From Candidatus Sumerlaeia bacterium (GTDB lineage: Bacteria; Sumerlaeota; Sumerlaeia; JADFCW01): a DNA stretch of 53,913 bases. The notes under the pieces are model-generated. The model was given only the letters and a program-made list of their open reading frames with translations, was not told where the DNA came from and did no database searches. The stretch spans positions 1-53,913 of the forward strand of contig JAOAGV010000021.1 of the NCBI GenBank assembly GCA_026415575.1. The letters are read 5' to 3'. Below, one piece after another: positions 36,003 to 44,831 of the stretch (position 1 is the first letter of the stretch; each line of letters starts with the position of its first letter). A program made the translations under genes and the position numbers.

Positions 36003-36470
36003 TTTCTCCCGAAATGGGGAGAAGTCGCACACGGCGCTTTGCGCCACCCAAGTACGGAATGAAAAGCGTCGGTTTGTGTCGTTTTGGCGCAAGACGTTCA
36101 AAATGTTATTTATCATTGTTATACATGTGCCCCCGTTCTATTTTCATGGGAGGTCGTTCGATCATTCTGTGGCTTTTTTGACTGGAATGGCGAAAAGAAA
36201 AAGGTCCGAGGTCGCGTGCTTTTCATAATGCACAATTGGCGTCCGCTTTGGACTGCGGCAGCCATGCTGCCGCTTTTTTTGCGCCAAGTTAAAACCCGCC
36301 AAGCGTACGTTTTTTCCGCAGCGCCGACGCTTTGTCTGAGAAGGGACGCTTTCAGTAAAGCGGCAGCATGGCTGCCTGCACTCCAAAGCCTTTGTTGCAG
36401 TGTGGGGGCATTTTCCGGCCTCAAGCGGCAGTCTTGCTTGCACTCGCGCGGACCTTCTCGCGGTTTCAGA
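36003..36470 (+). repeat. R1 repeat, copy 3
   Basis: Left hairpin 36003-36023 (TTCTCCC / GGGGAGAA), an insertion of roughly 100 bases relative to the other copies before the GTTCGATCATTCTGTGGC block, first arm 36246-36280 ending in seven T, the middle block GCGCCAAGTTAAAACCCGCC and GCAGCGCCGACGCTTTGTCT, inverted arm 36357-36388, and a right tail with GTCTTGCTTGCACTCGCGCG. It fills most of the 670-base gap between the FtsB-like and DUF1571 genes; no gene is seen there. Confidence 0.85.
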
Positions 36471-36525
36471 AGATTCACCCATCAATCGCAGCTGCGAAAG
36501 AAAAACTAGAGTTTGAATTACAGAC

Positions 36526-37395
36526 TTAAAATCCGTAGGCGGGATTTTTCGGATCGAAATCGCGAGCGGTCAGGCCGCAATTGACCTGCAGATTGACGTA
36601 GCGATACTCTTCGATCATCCGCGCATCCCACCCAAAGGTTTGTACTCCGATTAGGAGATGGGTGTTCGGATCAAATGTTACAACGGCGCGGCGACAGTAG
36701 TAGCCCGACTTTTCGTCGGCCTCGACAATCAATTCGTAGCACGGACCCGCAACCTGCGGAATGGAATTGGCCGGCAACCGCCGAACCCGCGCCCGCCCTT
36801 CGGCCATCGCCTTTCGCCGGTTCACTTCCAACAACTCCAGCGTTTTGCCGATACCGGCTTCGGTAATCGGATGAAGGTTGTCTTTCATGGCCAGCGACGC
36901 TGTGGGGTCGAGGCGAAAGGTCTTGACGCCCAGCAGGCCGCCGGGCCGCGCCAGCAGCCGGCCCTCGTTTTGCCCCGCCACATACAACACCTGCATGCCG
37001 GCGTTTGGACCTTCCGTCCATTTGAAATATACGCTGAAGGGTTTCATGAACTTCATCTGGGCGGTTTCGCGGGGCAGCAATTCGCCCTTGATGCGCTGCT
37101 GTTTGACAAACGTGGCGGTGTAGTCCTGCACGCGCTGATAGGCCAGCGTGGCCGACGTAAAATGCACCGTGAACTCATCAAGCGCGGAGACAGAAACGCC
37201 GGTACCGGCCGGATGGGCCGGCGCCAACGTGGGGCTTGTAGCCGCTTCGACCCGCGCGAGACCCAAAAGCAAAACCCCCAGAACCGCAACGATGCGGCCC
37301 TGAGGGATGTTTCTGAAGACCTCTCTGATGCGCGAAGATGAATCCCTCACGGTATCCACTTTCAGCTCCGGACTGCGAAGGCGTTTATTCTGCAT
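36526..37395 (-). CDS. DUF1571 (LolA-like) envelope protein
   Basis: 289 residues with an N-terminal hydrophobic export segment (IVAVLGVLLLGLARVEA). The body matches the DUF1571 family: VQDYTATFVKQQRIKGELLP, MKFMKPFSVYFKWTEGPNAG, and LARPGGLLGVKTFRLDPTAS followed by MKDNLHPITEAGIGKTLE. The fold is expected to be like LolA/LolB, which carry lipids or lipoproteins through the periplasm; the family's function is not established. DUF1571 proteins are common in Planctomycetota. The start lies one base after the pssA stop, so the two are co-transcribed. Confidence 0.87.
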   Translation of the reverse strand: MQNKRLRSPELKVDTVRDSSSRIREVFRNIPQGRIVAVLGVLLLGLARVEAATSPTLAPAHPAGTGVSVSALDEFTVHFTSATLAYQRVQDYTATFVKQQRIKGELLPRETAQMKFMKPFSVYFKWTEGPNAGMQVLYVAGQNEGRLLARPGGLLGVKTFRLDPTASLAMKDNLHPITEAGIGKTLELLEVNRRKAMAEGRARVRRLPANSIPQVAGPCYELIVEADEKSGYYCRRAVVTFDPNTHLLIGVQTFGWDARMIEEYRYVNLQVNCGLTARDFDPKNPAYGF

Positions 37396-37396
37396 C

Positions 37397-38179
37397 CTAT
37401 CGGCCGGCGGAAAGCGGATGCCGCGGCTCGCCGTGCACGTCCGAGACGGTCTCGGCGCTGGTTGGAACGCGTCGGCGCCGCAGCGCCCGGATCAATGCAT
37501 GGCCGACTCCATAGCCCACATACACCGTAAAGACCAGAAAGAATACATAGTCGAGAAACTGCCACAACACCACGATCACGGACAGGGCGACAATAATAGA
37601 TACCAGCACGTCGAATGGCTTGCGTCCCTCGATGTCCACATTCTTCAGGCTCACATAGGGAATCTTGCTTACCATCAGGCAGGCCAGAATGACGATCAAG
37701 AAGGGCAGCATTTTGGCCGGCCAGTCGCTGAGCGGATCGAGCCGGTGATACATCAGGAACGAGGCGACCACCATGCCGGCGGCTCCGGGAATCGGCAGAC
37801 CGGTGAAGGTCTTTTTCTCCTCGCGCGTGCGCTGGACGTTGAATCGGGCAAGGCGGAGCGCGCCGCAGATCGTGTAGAGCGTCGTCACCCCGCTGGCCAC
37901 CTTGATGCCGCCTTCATCGCTTAGCACGCTGAACATCAGCACGGCCGGGGCCACGCCAAACGCAATCAAATCAGCCAGCGAGTCGTAGTTGACGCCGAAA
38001 GCGCTTTCGGTGTGGGTCAGACGGGCAATCTTGCCGTCGAGGCTGTCGAGAATTGCGGCGATCAGAATCAGCCAGCACGCCTCGATGGGTTGGTCTTCCA
38101 TCACGCGCGTGACGGCCAGCATGCCGCAAAACAGGCAGGCGGTCGTGAAGAGATTGGGCAACAAATAGACTTTTCTCAT
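37397..38179 (-). CDS. pssA: CDP-diacylglycerol--serine O-phosphatidyltransferase
   Basis: Makes phosphatidylserine, the precursor of phosphatidylethanolamine, in the inner membrane. 260 residues with several membrane segments. The CDP-alcohol phosphatidyltransferase signature DGx2ARx8Gx3Dx3D is complete (DG KIAR ... G VNYD SLAD, residues 47-69). LPNLFTTACLFCGMLAV at the N-terminus is typical of PssA of the Bacillus type. It is directly upstream of the DUF1571 gene with a one-base gap. No psd gene is in the window. Confidence 0.92.
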   Translation of the reverse strand: MRKVYLLPNLFTTACLFCGMLAVTRVMEDQPIEACWLILIAAILDSLDGKIARLTHTESAFGVNYDSLADLIAFGVAPAVLMFSVLSDEGGIKVASGVTTLYTICGALRLARFNVQRTREEKKTFTGLPIPGAAGMVVASFLMYHRLDPLSDWPAKMLPFLIVILACLMVSKIPYVSLKNVDIEGRKPFDVLVSIIVALSVIVVLWQFLDYVFFLVFTVYVGYGVGHALIRALRRRRVPTSAETVSDVHGEPRHPLSAGR

Positions 38180-38309
38180 TTTGCCGCTCCCGGCCGGATT
38201 GAACGCGAAGAACTATGCGGCAACCCACTGTGCGATGTCCAGCAAAACCGGAGAAAATCCGAGGAAGCGACCGCCATGCTTTAAAGGGGACACGCGGCGC
38301 ATGTTTCCC

Positions 38310-39146
38310 TCAATCGTTTTTTTGCGGAAGCGGCCGGACGCTGACTTCCTTGAACCACACCACGTCGCCCGGGTCGTGGTTTTGCAACCCGATGTAGCCA
38401 ACGATAGGGCGTTTGGGTTCGCGCTTCGGTTCGGTCCAGTTTTTGCGTGGCGGATTGTCGGGCGCGGCGGGGTCAAGCTCGCTGATGCGCCGGCCGTCCA
38501 CGTCCACAAGGATGCGGTCGCCGTCGAGCGTGATAATCATCGTGCGCCAGTCCGACAGAGATTTTGGCGGCAGCTCGGCGGCCTTGGAAAGTGAATAGAC
38601 CGAGCCGGTGCGATGCAGCGGGTCGCCGGCGTCCATGATTTGGACTTCGTAGCCGTGATTGACGGGATACCAGCCGCCGAGTTCCTTTTCGGCGGCCTCT
38701 TGGATTTTGGCAAGCATGTCTTTGGACAGCTTGCCTTTTTCGTCACGCTGAACGGGCGGCGATTTCTCGCCAGCCTTGGCGACGATGCCGTCGTCCATCC
38801 GGACAAACACGCCCGCATTGGATTTCGGGGTTTCGGGCCGATAGACAACGCGAATCTGGCAGTTGCCGAATTTCTCCGGTTTGTAAAAAATCAATCCCAT
38901 GCCGCGTTGATCGCATTCGGTGCGCAGTGCATCGCCGTCCACAACAAACCCGCCCCAGCCGACCTGTACCCATGCGGGATCCACCTTGCCGTCGGTGATA
39001 AGCGGCAGCGTGCGCCATGGGGCCTCGGTTGCGGCATTTTTGTCCTTGTGAGCAACGGCCGAAAGTTTTTTCGGTGAGCCCTGCGCCGCGATTGCGGCCG
39101 CCGCTATCACCGCAAGCATTGCCATGAGCGCAGCTGTTCGTTTCAT
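38310..39146 (-). CDS. DUF1080 (3-keto-disaccharide hydrolase fold) secreted protein
   Basis: 278 residues from ATG 39146, which has AAGGAGG upstream and begins an Ala-rich signal peptide (MKRTAALMAMLAVIAAAAIA). The DUF1080 domain covers the rest: CQIRVVYRPETPKSNAGVFVR, GYEVQIMDAG, WRTMIITLDGDRILVDVDG and IGLQNHDPGDVVWFKEVSVRPL. The fold is a concanavalin-like sandwich. Some members hydrolyse 3-keto-glycosides, a pathway that pairs with Gfo/Idh/MocA oxidoreductases, two of which are encoded in this window. It follows the sulfatase gene on the same strand. Confidence 0.9.
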   Translation of the reverse strand: MKRTAALMAMLAVIAAAAIAAQGSPKKLSAVAHKDKNAATEAPWRTLPLITDGKVDPAWVQVGWGGFVVDGDALRTECDQRGMGLIFYKPEKFGNCQIRVVYRPETPKSNAGVFVRMDDGIVAKAGEKSPPVQRDEKGKLSKDMLAKIQEAAEKELGGWYPVNHGYEVQIMDAGDPLHRTGSVYSLSKAAELPPKSLSDWRTMIITLDGDRILVDVDGRRISELDPAAPDNPPRKNWTEPKREPKRPIVGYIGLQNHDPGDVVWFKEVSVRPLPQKND

Positions 39147-39282
39147 TTTTTTCCTCCTTGCCGGTGCTTTGGCAGGATTTGACAGCGGGGGATTTGGATC
39201 GTTGTAAAACAGGGGCCCGCCCTTTTTGAGGGCCTCCAAAACCCCAATGCAAAAGCAAGCGACCTGTGAAGCCAATGGGTTT

Positions 39283-40683
39283 TTACTTCCATGGCACCGC
39301 GGCGTATCGTTTCAGTTGCACTTCAAGCGCGGCCGACAGCTCCTTGACCTTCTCCGGATGCGTTTGTGCCAGATCGGTTTTTTCGCAGGGATCGTCTTTC
39401 AGATTATAGAGTTCAAAGGGCGCGCCCGGCTGGGAACGCAGCAGTTTCCAGTCGCCGCGGCGAATGCATTCGATGGTGCCACCGTCGAAACCCTTGCCGC
39501 CTTCGCGGCGACCGAAGAAAAGGTCGCGCCCGGGTTCCGGCTTCGACTGGCCCAGCAGCGCGGGCAGGAAACTTTGCCCGTCAATTTCGTGGGCGAGGGT
39601 TGCGCCGGCCGCCTCTACAAAGGTGGGGAACAAGTCCATCGTCAGCGCCACGCGCTCGGAGCGTGTGCCGGCAGCGATTCGGCCGGGCCAGCGGGCGATC
39701 ATGGGCACACGCAGACCGCCCTCATACAGGGTGCCCTTGCCGTCGCGCCAAGGGCCGTTGTTGGCGCCAAGGCGAATCAGCCCGCCGTTGTCGCTTGAAA
39801 AAACAACCAAGGTGTCCTGCTCCAATCCTGCTTCTTTCAATGCAGCGAGAACTTTGCCGATCCCGTCGTCCATGTGCTCGATGAGGGCGACCAGTTTTGC
39901 GCGCCGCTCATCCATTTGCGGCGAGCGCCGCCGCACGTGGTCGAGCCACTCTTGCGGGGGCTGAATTGGATCATGGGGAGCGTTGTAGGCCAGATAGAGG
40001 AAGAACGGCTTGCCGCGTTTTTGCGCGCGGAGAAACTCACACGCCCACTCGGTGAAAAGATCGGTCGCGTGCCCCTTTGGGTCAATTACTTCGCCGTTCA
40101 ACCGCATGTAGTTGTTCCCATGGCGAAGATGGGTGTAGTAGTCATCCATCATGTCGCCGAGAAAGCCGTGAAAGAAATCGAAGCCGCGTTCGTTGGGCAG
40201 ACTGGGCGATTCGAGGCCGAGGTGCCATTTGCCGACAATGGCCGACGTATAGCCGGCGGGTTTGAGAACGGCGGGGAGCAGCCGGGCGTCGGGCGCCAGC
40301 CGTCCCCACGAGTTGTTGGGGTGGGTGCGAATGACACCCGGCACGCCGACCATTTCCGGATAGCGTCCGGTGAGGAGCGCGGCGCGCGTGGGCGAGCAGA
40401 CGGGGCAGTTGGCATAGAAATTCTCGAAGCGAACCCCTTCCGCCGCCAGCCGATCGAGGTTTGGCGTTTTCAGGTCCGGCGCCCCGTAGCAACTGAGATC
40501 GCCCCAACCCAGATCATCGGCGAGAATCATGAGGATATTCGGATTTTGGGTCTTGGGTTTTGGATTTTGGATTGAAGACTCGGACGCTTGGGTTGGTCTG
40601 TCGAGGAACGCAGGCGTCAGTGCCCCACCGGCAAGAATCTGCGCGGACTTTCCGAGAAAGTCTTTTCGTGTTAGAGGTCTCAT
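39283..40683 (-). CDS. Secreted sulfatase (formylglycine type)
   Basis: 466 residues. The catalytic Cys96 lies in CSPTRAALLTGR, the CxPxR signature of type I sulfatases that is converted to formylglycine. Metal ligands Asp56-Asp57 (LADDLGWGD) and the FSSDNGG block are present. The N-terminus (LTRKDFLGKSAQILAGGALT) resembles an export signal with a weak Tat-like core. A low-complexity segment encoded by CCAAAATC-like repeats (SSIQNPKPKTQNPN) joins signal and catalytic domain. ATG 40683 follows AAAGGA. No anaerobic maturase gene is nearby. It probably acts on sulfated glycans, releasing sulfate. Confidence 0.93.
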   Translation of the reverse strand: MRPLTRKDFLGKSAQILAGGALTPAFLDRPTQASESSIQNPKPKTQNPNILMILADDLGWGDLSCYGAPDLKTPNLDRLAAEGVRFENFYANCPVCSPTRAALLTGRYPEMVGVPGVIRTHPNNSWGRLAPDARLLPAVLKPAGYTSAIVGKWHLGLESPSLPNERGFDFFHGFLGDMMDDYYTHLRHGNNYMRLNGEVIDPKGHATDLFTEWACEFLRAQKRGKPFFLYLAYNAPHDPIQPPQEWLDHVRRRSPQMDERRAKLVALIEHMDDGIGKVLAALKEAGLEQDTLVVFSSDNGGLIRLGANNGPWRDGKGTLYEGGLRVPMIARWPGRIAAGTRSERVALTMDLFPTFVEAAGATLAHEIDGQSFLPALLGQSKPEPGRDLFFGRREGGKGFDGGTIECIRRGDWKLLRSQPGAPFELYNLKDDPCEKTDLAQTHPEKVKELSAALEVQLKRYAAVPWK

Positions 40684-40779
40684 GGCTGGTCCTTTATTTT
40701 CCGCAAAAGGTGCCGCGTTCGCAGATATAAACTGCGTAATCGGCACCCTCTGGGGATAAGATATTTTTAAAACCCAACG

Positions 40780-42528
40780 CTACTTCCGCTCGAAGACCAG
40801 CTTGCCGTCCACGTAGGTGCGCAACACCTTGGCGTCGCGGATTGCATCGTCCGGACAGGTCAGCAAATCGGTGTCGAGCACGATCAGGTCGGCGAGTTTG
40901 CCGGGTTCAAGCGAGCCAACTTGCTTTTCCGCCCGAAGCACATAAGCGTTGTTGATCGTATAGAACTTGATCATCGGCTCGCTCGACATCGCTTCTTCGG
41001 GATGCAGCCGGCCGGCATACCATTTGGCCTTGCGCGTAACCGTCGTCCACATGCCAAGGAACGGATCGTAGGGGTTGTTCGAGCGGAGCGAGCCGATCTT
41101 CTGCATGTGGTCGGAGCCGCCGCCGGCGATGGCGCCCGCTTCGAACAGGCTGCGCAGCGGCTGAAAATAGCGCAGGCGGTCGTAGCCGAAGTGATCTACG
41201 AGAGTGCGGGTGTCGAGATAGAGCCACGCCGGCTGGATGTCCATGACTACGCCGAGGCGCGCGGCTTTCTCGACCGCTTCCTTCGACATGAAATTCGAGT
41301 GACAGATGCACGGGTGCGTGTCGCGCACGGGAATCGAGCGGTTCACTTCTTCGTAGGCATCGAGCAGGGTGTGCACAGCGCCGTCGCCGACGGTGTGGGC
41401 GGTAAATTGCAGATTGTTTTCGACAACCGACCGCACCATCGGGGTGAGTTTGTCCGGGGGAATAAACAGCGAGCCGCGCCACGTCGGATCGGTGATTGCG
41501 TAGATTTTGCTGACCCCCCAAGGCTTGAGCATGTAGGCGCTGCCGGTGAGCATGCCGCCGTCGAGAAAGAATTTGACGCCGATAATGCGCAGCATGCCCT
41601 CGGCGGAAGTGAGGGGATGCTTTGCCACGCGACGGACCTCTTCAGCAATTTTATCGAGCGGATCGTTCTCGGAAATGCGATAGGACAGCGCCGTGCGTAC
41701 CGTGAGGCGCCCTTCCTTGTCGAGAGCTTGATAGTCTTCGAGCATGCCGGCCGACACACTGCGTTCACAGTGCATGGTGAGACCGACCGAATTATAGTCC
41801 TTGAAAAGCAATTCCATCTGGTTGCGCCGGTCTTTGGCAGTCACAGGCTTGCTCTTGGGCGACTTGGATTTGATATACTGACCGCCGTCGCGGATGATGC
41901 CGGTGGGCTCGCCGGTTTCAGGGTCGCGTTCAATTTTGCCGCGTGCGCCTTCGGGAATTTTAAAGTTCTTGTCTATGCCGCTGAGCTGGAGCGCAAGGCT
42001 GTTGAGCGAGGCATCGGGGCCGGTGCGGAAGACCACCGGGTTTTTGGGGGCGGCGGCGTCCAGTTCGGCCCGCGTGGGATAGCGCTGCTCCTTCAACCGC
42101 GTGATAAAAACCTGCGAGAGCAGAATCCATTCCCCGTCTTCGAGAACATCCGCGCGTGATTTGACATAGGCCAACACGTCGGCGATGGTCTCCATTTGGG
42201 GGATGGGATGATCGAATTCGGTCATGGCGGCGGATGCGGCGTGAGTGTGCGAGTCAATCAAGCCGGGCATGACCACCTTCCCTTGCAGGTCCACCATTTC
42301 TGTTTTATCGCCCCTCGTTTTCAGCACGTCGTCATTTGTGCCGACGGCCAGAATGCGGTTGCCTTTGAGGGCAACGGCTTGGGCGATGGAGAACTTTGCA
42401 TCCACCGTGATCACTTTGCCGTTGTGGAGAATGACATCGGCCTGTTCGGCGGCGAACAGAGACGGCGCAAAGGAAAGCATGGCGAAGGCAAGTGGGAAAG
42501 ACACCATTCGAACAAGTTGTTTGATCAT
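40780..42528 (-). CDS. Secreted amidohydrolase of the YtcJ-like family
   Basis: 582 residues with a signal peptide (MVSFPLAFAMLSFAPSLFA). A metal-dependent amidohydrolase: DSHTH with His94 and His96, GVKFFLDGG, HTVGDGA, CHSNFMSKE and GGGSDHMQ provide the usual ligands, and the C-terminal LEPGKLADLIVLDTDL block closes the composite beta-sandwich. YtcJ-like enzymes include N-substituted formamide deformylases; the true substrate is unknown. AAAAGGAGGT precedes the ATG. Same strand as the sulfatase, 96 bases upstream of its start. Confidence 0.9.
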   Translation of the reverse strand: MIKQLVRMVSFPLAFAMLSFAPSLFAAEQADVILHNGKVITVDAKFSIAQAVALKGNRILAVGTNDDVLKTRGDKTEMVDLQGKVVMPGLIDSHTHAASAAMTEFDHPIPQMETIADVLAYVKSRADVLEDGEWILLSQVFITRLKEQRYPTRAELDAAAPKNPVVFRTGPDASLNSLALQLSGIDKNFKIPEGARGKIERDPETGEPTGIIRDGGQYIKSKSPKSKPVTAKDRRNQMELLFKDYNSVGLTMHCERSVSAGMLEDYQALDKEGRLTVRTALSYRISENDPLDKIAEEVRRVAKHPLTSAEGMLRIIGVKFFLDGGMLTGSAYMLKPWGVSKIYAITDPTWRGSLFIPPDKLTPMVRSVVENNLQFTAHTVGDGAVHTLLDAYEEVNRSIPVRDTHPCICHSNFMSKEAVEKAARLGVVMDIQPAWLYLDTRTLVDHFGYDRLRYFQPLRSLFEAGAIAGGGSDHMQKIGSLRSNNPYDPFLGMWTTVTRKAKWYAGRLHPEEAMSSEPMIKFYTINNAYVLRAEKQVGSLEPGKLADLIVLDTDLLTCPDDAIRDAKVLRTYVDGKLVFERK

Positions 42529-42687
42529 GAGGCAAACCTCCTTTTGGGGTTAGGGGAAAGCAAAAAACATGGACGAAACAGACAATATGGAGAAAGAGAA
42601 CTAAATGAACGGCAGAGAAGATTCCATTGCTGCCTCTCAATTCCCCCCTGTCGCCTTTGGCTTCGTGCCTCTCGCTTCCCGCCCCCG

Positions 42688-42963
42688 CTACGCGCGGCCG
42701 TAGGGATAAGGCCCCAAAGGGCCAAGGTCGGCGGAAGCCAGAGTGACGACGACGTTCATAACGGCGACAATCTGGCCGATCTCGCGCTTGAGGGGCAGAA
42801 CGATGGTTCTCCCACGGAGGAATTCGCGGATGTCAATGGAGTAAAAGGCCGCTTCGAGCTCGCCGGGGGTCGGCGGGTCGAGATTGGCCATCTGGCACAC
42901 CTGCGACATGGACTTGCGCAGATGGGCGTATAACTCGCATCGGATTTTCGCGTATTCGTCCAT
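42688..42963 (-). CDS. Small hypothetical protein
   Basis: 91 residues, no family recognised. Helical N-terminal half (MDEYAKIRCELYAHLRKSMS) and a more hydrophobic second half (IGQIVAVMNVVVTLASADLG). No signal peptide. The ATG at 42963 has only a weak ribosome site (CAAACCC). It sits in a same-strand series between the PIG-L gene and the amidohydrolase, and its codon use looks ordinary for the window, so it is probably real. Confidence 0.55.
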   Translation of the reverse strand: MDEYAKIRCELYAHLRKSMSQVCQMANLDPPTPGELEAAFYSIDIREFLRGRTIVLPLKREIGQIVAVMNVVVTLASADLGPLGPYPYGRA

Positions 42964-43057
42964 GTTGGGTTTGGAATTTCACGTATGGCAGCCAGAGCGG
43001 ACGACATGGACAGCAAGAAGCTATGCTGCGCCGTACATCCTGTTCACTCCGTCCGCT

Positions 43058-44026
43058 TTACTTTCCAAAAGTTGGAAACAATTTTTTCAAATCCTCAATC
43101 GAGGGCCGCGAACCATACTCGCACAATTCAAACGCCTCGGCATATTTGACGGCCTTGCCCTTTTCCGGCCCGTAGAGTTCGATCAGGCGGTCGCGGTATT
43201 TGTTGGCCACACCGGCAAACCGGCTTCGCAGACGGTCGCGCACCGCCGCGGACTTTTTCTTGTAGTCCTCTTCATCGGTCGGAAGCAGGGCTTCGCTGCC
43301 CGGACAGCAGCCTTCGAGCATCTGGGATTCGAGCAGGGCAATGGCCTCGACCTTCTTCTCGATCACCTCGTCAATCGAAACGACAATGTCAGGCCGGAAC
43401 GGATTGGGCCGCTGGAAATCATCGGAGAAATACAGGAACACGGGGTTCTTTGCCAGATACGGCGTGTTGGCGCAGTAGAACGGCACGGTCACCATGAACG
43501 CCGAGTCCTGCATCAGAATACCCGTGTAGCGATGGTCGGGATGATAGTCGTTGGGGCGCGGGCCCATGACAATGTCCGCACGCCATTCGCGAATGAGACG
43601 CGTAAAGGTCGCACGGTTTTCGAGTGTGGGCATCAGTTCGCCGTCATGAATGTCGAGCACTTCCGGTGTAACGCCGAGCATTGCGTCGCACTTGCGCACT
43701 TCGGCAAGACGGCGCTGGGCCAGCACGCCGCCGGCCTGCGACCAGTGGCCGATGTCGCCGTTGGTGGTCGAGACAAACTTGACGTGGCAGCCCTGTGCAG
43801 CCCAGAGGGCCCCGACACCGCCGGCCTTGAGTTCACAATCGTCGGGATGGGCGCCAAAGGCGATGATGGCCAGTTTGCCATCCGGCCAGGGAGCGGCCGC
43901 CGGCGGCTTCTTCGTTCCCCATGCCGAGCTTTTCCAGGACTCGGCGGCGAAACCCGAAACGGCCAAAACCGTCAGCAAACATGCCGTCCAGACCAGACGC
44001 AGCGAGCAGCCCCGAAAGCGGTTCAT
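43058..44026 (-). CDS. PIG-L family deacetylase, exported
   Basis: 322 residues from ATG 44026, chosen because GGGAGGT lies upstream and a signal peptide follows (LRLVWTACLLTVLAVSGFAA). The zinc motif AHPDD (His60, Asp62, Asp63) and the distal HPDH (162-165) identify a LmbE/PIG-L deacetylase, which removes acetyl groups from N-acetylglucosamine-type sugars. GSEALLPTDEEDY and the C-terminal helical region belong to a subgroup common in Planctomycetota-like genomes. The periplasmic location and neighbours fit amino-sugar or glycan processing. Confidence 0.9.
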   Translation of the reverse strand: MNRFRGCSLRLVWTACLLTVLAVSGFAAESWKSSAWGTKKPPAAAPWPDGKLAIIAFGAHPDDCELKAGGVGALWAAQGCHVKFVSTTNGDIGHWSQAGGVLAQRRLAEVRKCDAMLGVTPEVLDIHDGELMPTLENRATFTRLIREWRADIVMGPRPNDYHPDHRYTGILMQDSAFMVTVPFYCANTPYLAKNPVFLYFSDDFQRPNPFRPDIVVSIDEVIEKKVEAIALLESQMLEGCCPGSEALLPTDEEDYKKKSAAVRDRLRSRFAGVANKYRDRLIELYGPEKGKAVKYAEAFELCEYGSRPSIEDLKKLFPTFGK

Positions 44027-44136
44027 GGTTGTACCTCCCGAAAGAAAAATGGAATCGGGCCAAAACCCAAAGATGATGCTACTTCGCGTTGGCGCTTTGT
44101 CCATTCTTTTTTTGTTCTGCCGCCGGCAAGGGGAAT

Positions 44137-44486
44137 TTCTCCCGACCTCGGGAGAAGGTCGTTCGATCATGCCGTGGCTTTGTTTTGGCTGGCACGGCGC
44201 AAAGGAAATGGCCTGAGGCCGCACCCTTGTCATTATGCACAAATCGGCGTACATTTTGGACTGCGGCAGCCATGCTGCCGCTTTCTTTTATGACAAACTC
44301 ACCCCCCAAGCCTGCGTTCTTTCCGCAGCGCCGACGCTTTGTCGCACGAGGGACGATTTCAGCAAAGCGGCAGCATGGCTTCCGCACTCCAAAGCTCTTG
44401 GCGAGGTGTGGGGAAATCTTTCCTGCATCACGCGGCGGTCTTGCTTGCGTTCGCGGGAAGTGTCTCCCAATTTCGGAAGATGCACC
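44137..44486 (+). repeat. R1 repeat, copy 4
   Basis: Left hairpin 44137-44156 (TTCTCCCG / CGGGAGAA), the GTTCGATCATGCCGTGGC block, first arm 44254-44289 (CTGCGGCAGCCATGCTGCC), middle GCAGCGCCGACGCTTTGTC, inverted arm 44364-44394, and a right tail with GGTCTTGCTTGCGTTCGCGG and a second TCTCCC..GGAAGA hairpin remnant. It lies between divergent PIG-L and rpsA genes. The rest of this 805-base gap (44487-44831) has no recognised gene; the rpsA promoter must be in it. Confidence 0.85.
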
Positions 44487-44831
44487 AGCCGGCAAGACCG
44501 ATTAGTCTTGACAGCCGCGGGGCGCGCTTTTAGCAACCATCCTGTGTTCGGCGGCAGGAACAGCCAACGGCCAAAAGCGAGGAGAAAAAAGCGATCGGTT
44601 GCCCGGCAGGAGTCTTTCACACGAACCACGCGCAAGCGCCTTCAGCTGATCCGCCGCTGCGTTGTCGCGAAAGGGTGGGAACATAACACGACAGCGCGCG
44701 GTCACGCCCGAATGCCGCATAGCTCGCCGCATTAGACATGGGAAGGATGCCCGCCGCGTTGGTGCAGCCGGCAGAGGAATGCACTTGCGCAAGAAAGAAC
44801 CACAAATCGTTTTTTAGGAGCATGTTGTTTC

